In this document: positions 63,141-64,000 of the stretch, piece by piece
Layout: each line of letters opens with the position of its first letter
Numbering within the stretch: the first letter of the stretch is position 1
DNA from: Ferrovibrio xuzhouensis
GTDB taxonomy: Bacteria > Pseudomonadota > Alphaproteobacteria > Ferrovibrionales > Ferrovibrionaceae
NCBI RefSeq assembly: GCF_042648965.1
Contig: NZ_JBHRYJ010000001.1
Location: forward strand, 186,001 to 250,000
Direction of reading: 5' to 3'
DNA: 64,000 bases
Position numbers and translations under genes: made by a program
The notes under the pieces: model-generated
The model's database searches: none
The model's input: the letters and a program-made list of their open reading frames with translations, nothing else
Told to the model about the DNA's origin: nothing

Positions 63141-63275
63141 TCAGGCCACGAAAATCGCCAGCAGGGCCAGGAGGATGATAACGGCGATGCTGCCGTACTT
63201 GGTCATCGCCATGAAGCCGGCATAGGACGCGCGGTGCTGGCTGATATCCATCGTGCCCATCTGGTATTCGGACAT
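63141..63275 (-). CDS. aa3-type cytochrome c oxidase subunit IV
   Basis: This 44-residue peptide, MSEYQMGTMDISQHRASYAG and onward, matches the small single-helix subunit IV of alphaproteobacterial aa3 oxidase. The N-terminal pattern DISQHRASYAGFM is diagnostic (usually D-x-x-x-H-xx-TY-xx-F), and the C terminus is one helix (GSIAVIILLALLAIFVA). AGGAGACCGATT before the ATG is the ribosome-binding site. It lies 65 nt upstream of pntAA on the same strand, an arrangement known from related genomes. Confidence 0.9.
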   Translation of the reverse strand: MSEYQMGTMDISQHRASYAGFMAMTKYGSIAVIILLALLAIFVA

Positions 63276-63363
63276 AATCGGTCTCCTGATCGGAAATGTG
63301 GATTGGCGACCCCGCGAGGTCAGTCGGGCCGGATATTACGCTGGCGGCGGAAGGCGTTACAAC

Positions 63364-63523
63364 CCTTTGCTGCGCCGCGGAACGGCGGCGTCAGGCCTTT
63401 GCTGCACCACGGGACGGCGGCGTCAGGCCTTTGCTGCGCCACGGGACGGCGGTGTCAGGCCTTTGCTGCGCCACGGGACGGCGGTGTCAGGCCTTTGCTG
63501 CGCCACGGGACGGCGGTGTCAGG
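63364..63523. repeat. five-copy 32-bp tandem repeat
   Basis: Five units start at 63364, 63396, 63428, 63460 and 63492, each reading CCTTTGCTGCGCCACGGGAC then GGCGGTGTCAGG. The first unit has several substitutions and the last three are nearly identical, which suggests recent expansion. The last unit contains the stop codon of the SprA-related gene. A period of 32 does not keep a reading frame, so it is not a coding repeat. Confidence 0.93.
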
Positions 63524-64000
63524 CCGAGATGCCGACCACCTGGCCGACCAGGCGGTTCAGCCCGGCATTGTCGTTGGCATAGGCGCTGCTGGCCCGCGCC
63601 GCCGGGGTCTGGCTGCCGGTTGTCGCCGCGGCGGGCGTTGCTGCCGCGGTGGAATTTCCGGCGGCCGGCTGTCCGGGGACTGCCGGTGCTGCGTCACCTG
63701 CCTCCCCGCTCCCCTGGGTCACCTGCTCGCGTTCGGCTGCCGCGGCCCTGTCGGCGGCCCGCCCGGCCTCCTGCTGTTCGGTTTCGGCGCGCTTCTCCTC
63801 GCGGATCTGCGACAGCGCCTGCAGGCGCAGCTGGGCGGCAGCGGCGGCCACCGCACGGTCCTGGCCCGAAGGATCGGCCGGGGCCAACGCCGCAGCCTGC
63901 ACCTGGGTCGCCTTCTGCAGGGTGGCTTCCGGATCGCGTTCGGCGCCGATATCGATGGCGACCTCGCCGCTGACGGCATACTGCTGGCCATCGGGGCCGC
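63519..64000 (-). CDS. SprA-related family protein (3' part, truncated by the window)
   Basis: The visible 160 residues are the C-terminal part of a SprA-related protein; the 5' end lies beyond the window. The first visible residues read GPDGQQYAVSGEVAIDIGAE, followed by RDPEATLQKATQVQAAALAP and ADPSGQDRAVAAAAAQLRLQA, the family's conserved core, which is thought to be a putative metalloprotease-like domain. After this comes a coiled coil (EEKRAETEQQEAGRAADRAAA) and an Ala/Thr/Pro-rich tail ending QVVGISA. The stop sits in the 32-bp tandem repeat. Confidence 0.8.
   Translation of the reverse strand, partial: GPDGQQYAVSGEVAIDIGAERDPEATLQKATQVQAAALAPADPSGQDRAVAAAAAQLRLQALSQIREEKRAETEQQEAGRAADRAAAAEREQVTQGSGEAGDAAPAVPGQPAAGNSTAAATPAAATTGSQTPAARASSAYANDNAGLNRLVGQVVGISA

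Overview
The window is dense, high-GC bacterial chromosome, and several markers point to an alphaproteobacterium, most likely in or near Rhodospirillales. These are a complete polyhydroxyalkanoate locus with phaR, a split-subunit proton-translocating transhydrogenase (pntAA/pntAB/pntB), an aa3-type oxidase subunit IV peptide, an ETF-ubiquinone oxidoreductase, and GTCA-CCC-palindrome repeats typical of that class. No phage, plasmid or insertion-sequence genes are visible. Most of the window is core chromosome. The patch from about 50.5 to 56 kb looks like a more plastic accessory segment.

Layout. 0-9 kb: a YbaK-type deacylase, a class III cyclase, an SDR enzyme, small membrane proteins, and a two-subunit Na+/carboxylate symporter divergent from an unknown protein, a DnaQ-like exonuclease and a CBS-DUF294 nucleotidyltransferase. 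9-15 kb: a YeeE/YedE sulfur transporter behind an FNR-like box, then a five-gene copper resistance operon (Cys/His membrane protein, Met-rich lipoprotein, TolC-like protein, multicopper oxidase, cupredoxin) behind a textbook CueR-type promoter. 15-27 kb: housekeeping genes including a radical SAM protein, moaB, a lytic transglycosylase, an MFS permease, uracil-DNA glycosylase, ETF-QO, a TPR lipoprotein, ispE and tRNA-Gln. 27-34 kb: an adhP-type alcohol dehydrogenase behind an FNR-like box, then a dihaem cytochrome/SHP-like cytochrome/cytochrome b operon divergent from a PepSY-response regulator-histidine kinase operon. 34-39 kb: phaB, phaA, phaC, a PhaE-like gene overlapping phaC, and divergent phaR. 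39-50 kb: a CACHE-like sensor cyclase, glpD, panE, an alpha/beta hydrolase, an ECF sigma/anti-sigma pair, a COG4315 lipoprotein, pyruvate kinase, pyrophosphatase and a Spy-like Gly/Met-rich protein behind a third FNR-like box. 50-56 kb: a 660-bp structured noncoding stretch, an AraC-type regulator, a perfectly phased 10-bp tandem array, a GIY-YIG protein between repeat blocks, a palindrome array, a GMC oxidoreductase, a low-GC patch and an internally deleted aldehyde dehydrogenase pseudogene. 56-64 kb: a degenerate GGDEF protein, a ParB-like domain protein, a Sel1 protein, GreB, a DUF188 protein, a cold-shock gene cluster, the pnt operon, the oxidase subunit IV peptide, a 32-bp tandem repeat and the 3' part of a SprA-related gene that leaves the window.

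How the genes fit together. The physiology suggested is a respiratory heterotroph that takes up small carboxylates, stores carbon as PHA, balances NADPH through the transhydrogenase, handles copper in the periplasm, and adjusts part of its metabolism to low oxygen. Three separate promoters (sulfur transporter, alcohol dehydrogenase, Spy-like protein) share the pattern TTGAnCnnnnnCAAGGC about 55-60 nt before the start codon.

The observations most worth checking are the frame-neutral 10-bp array with its neighbouring GIY-YIG gene and palindromes, the out-of-frame overlap of the PhaE-like gene and phaC, the probably leaderless CueR promoter, the shared FNR-like boxes, and the symporter/exonuclease/DUF294 module with an uncharacterised 210-residue partner. 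All functions are read from sequence motifs and remembered family features; no database search was possible.
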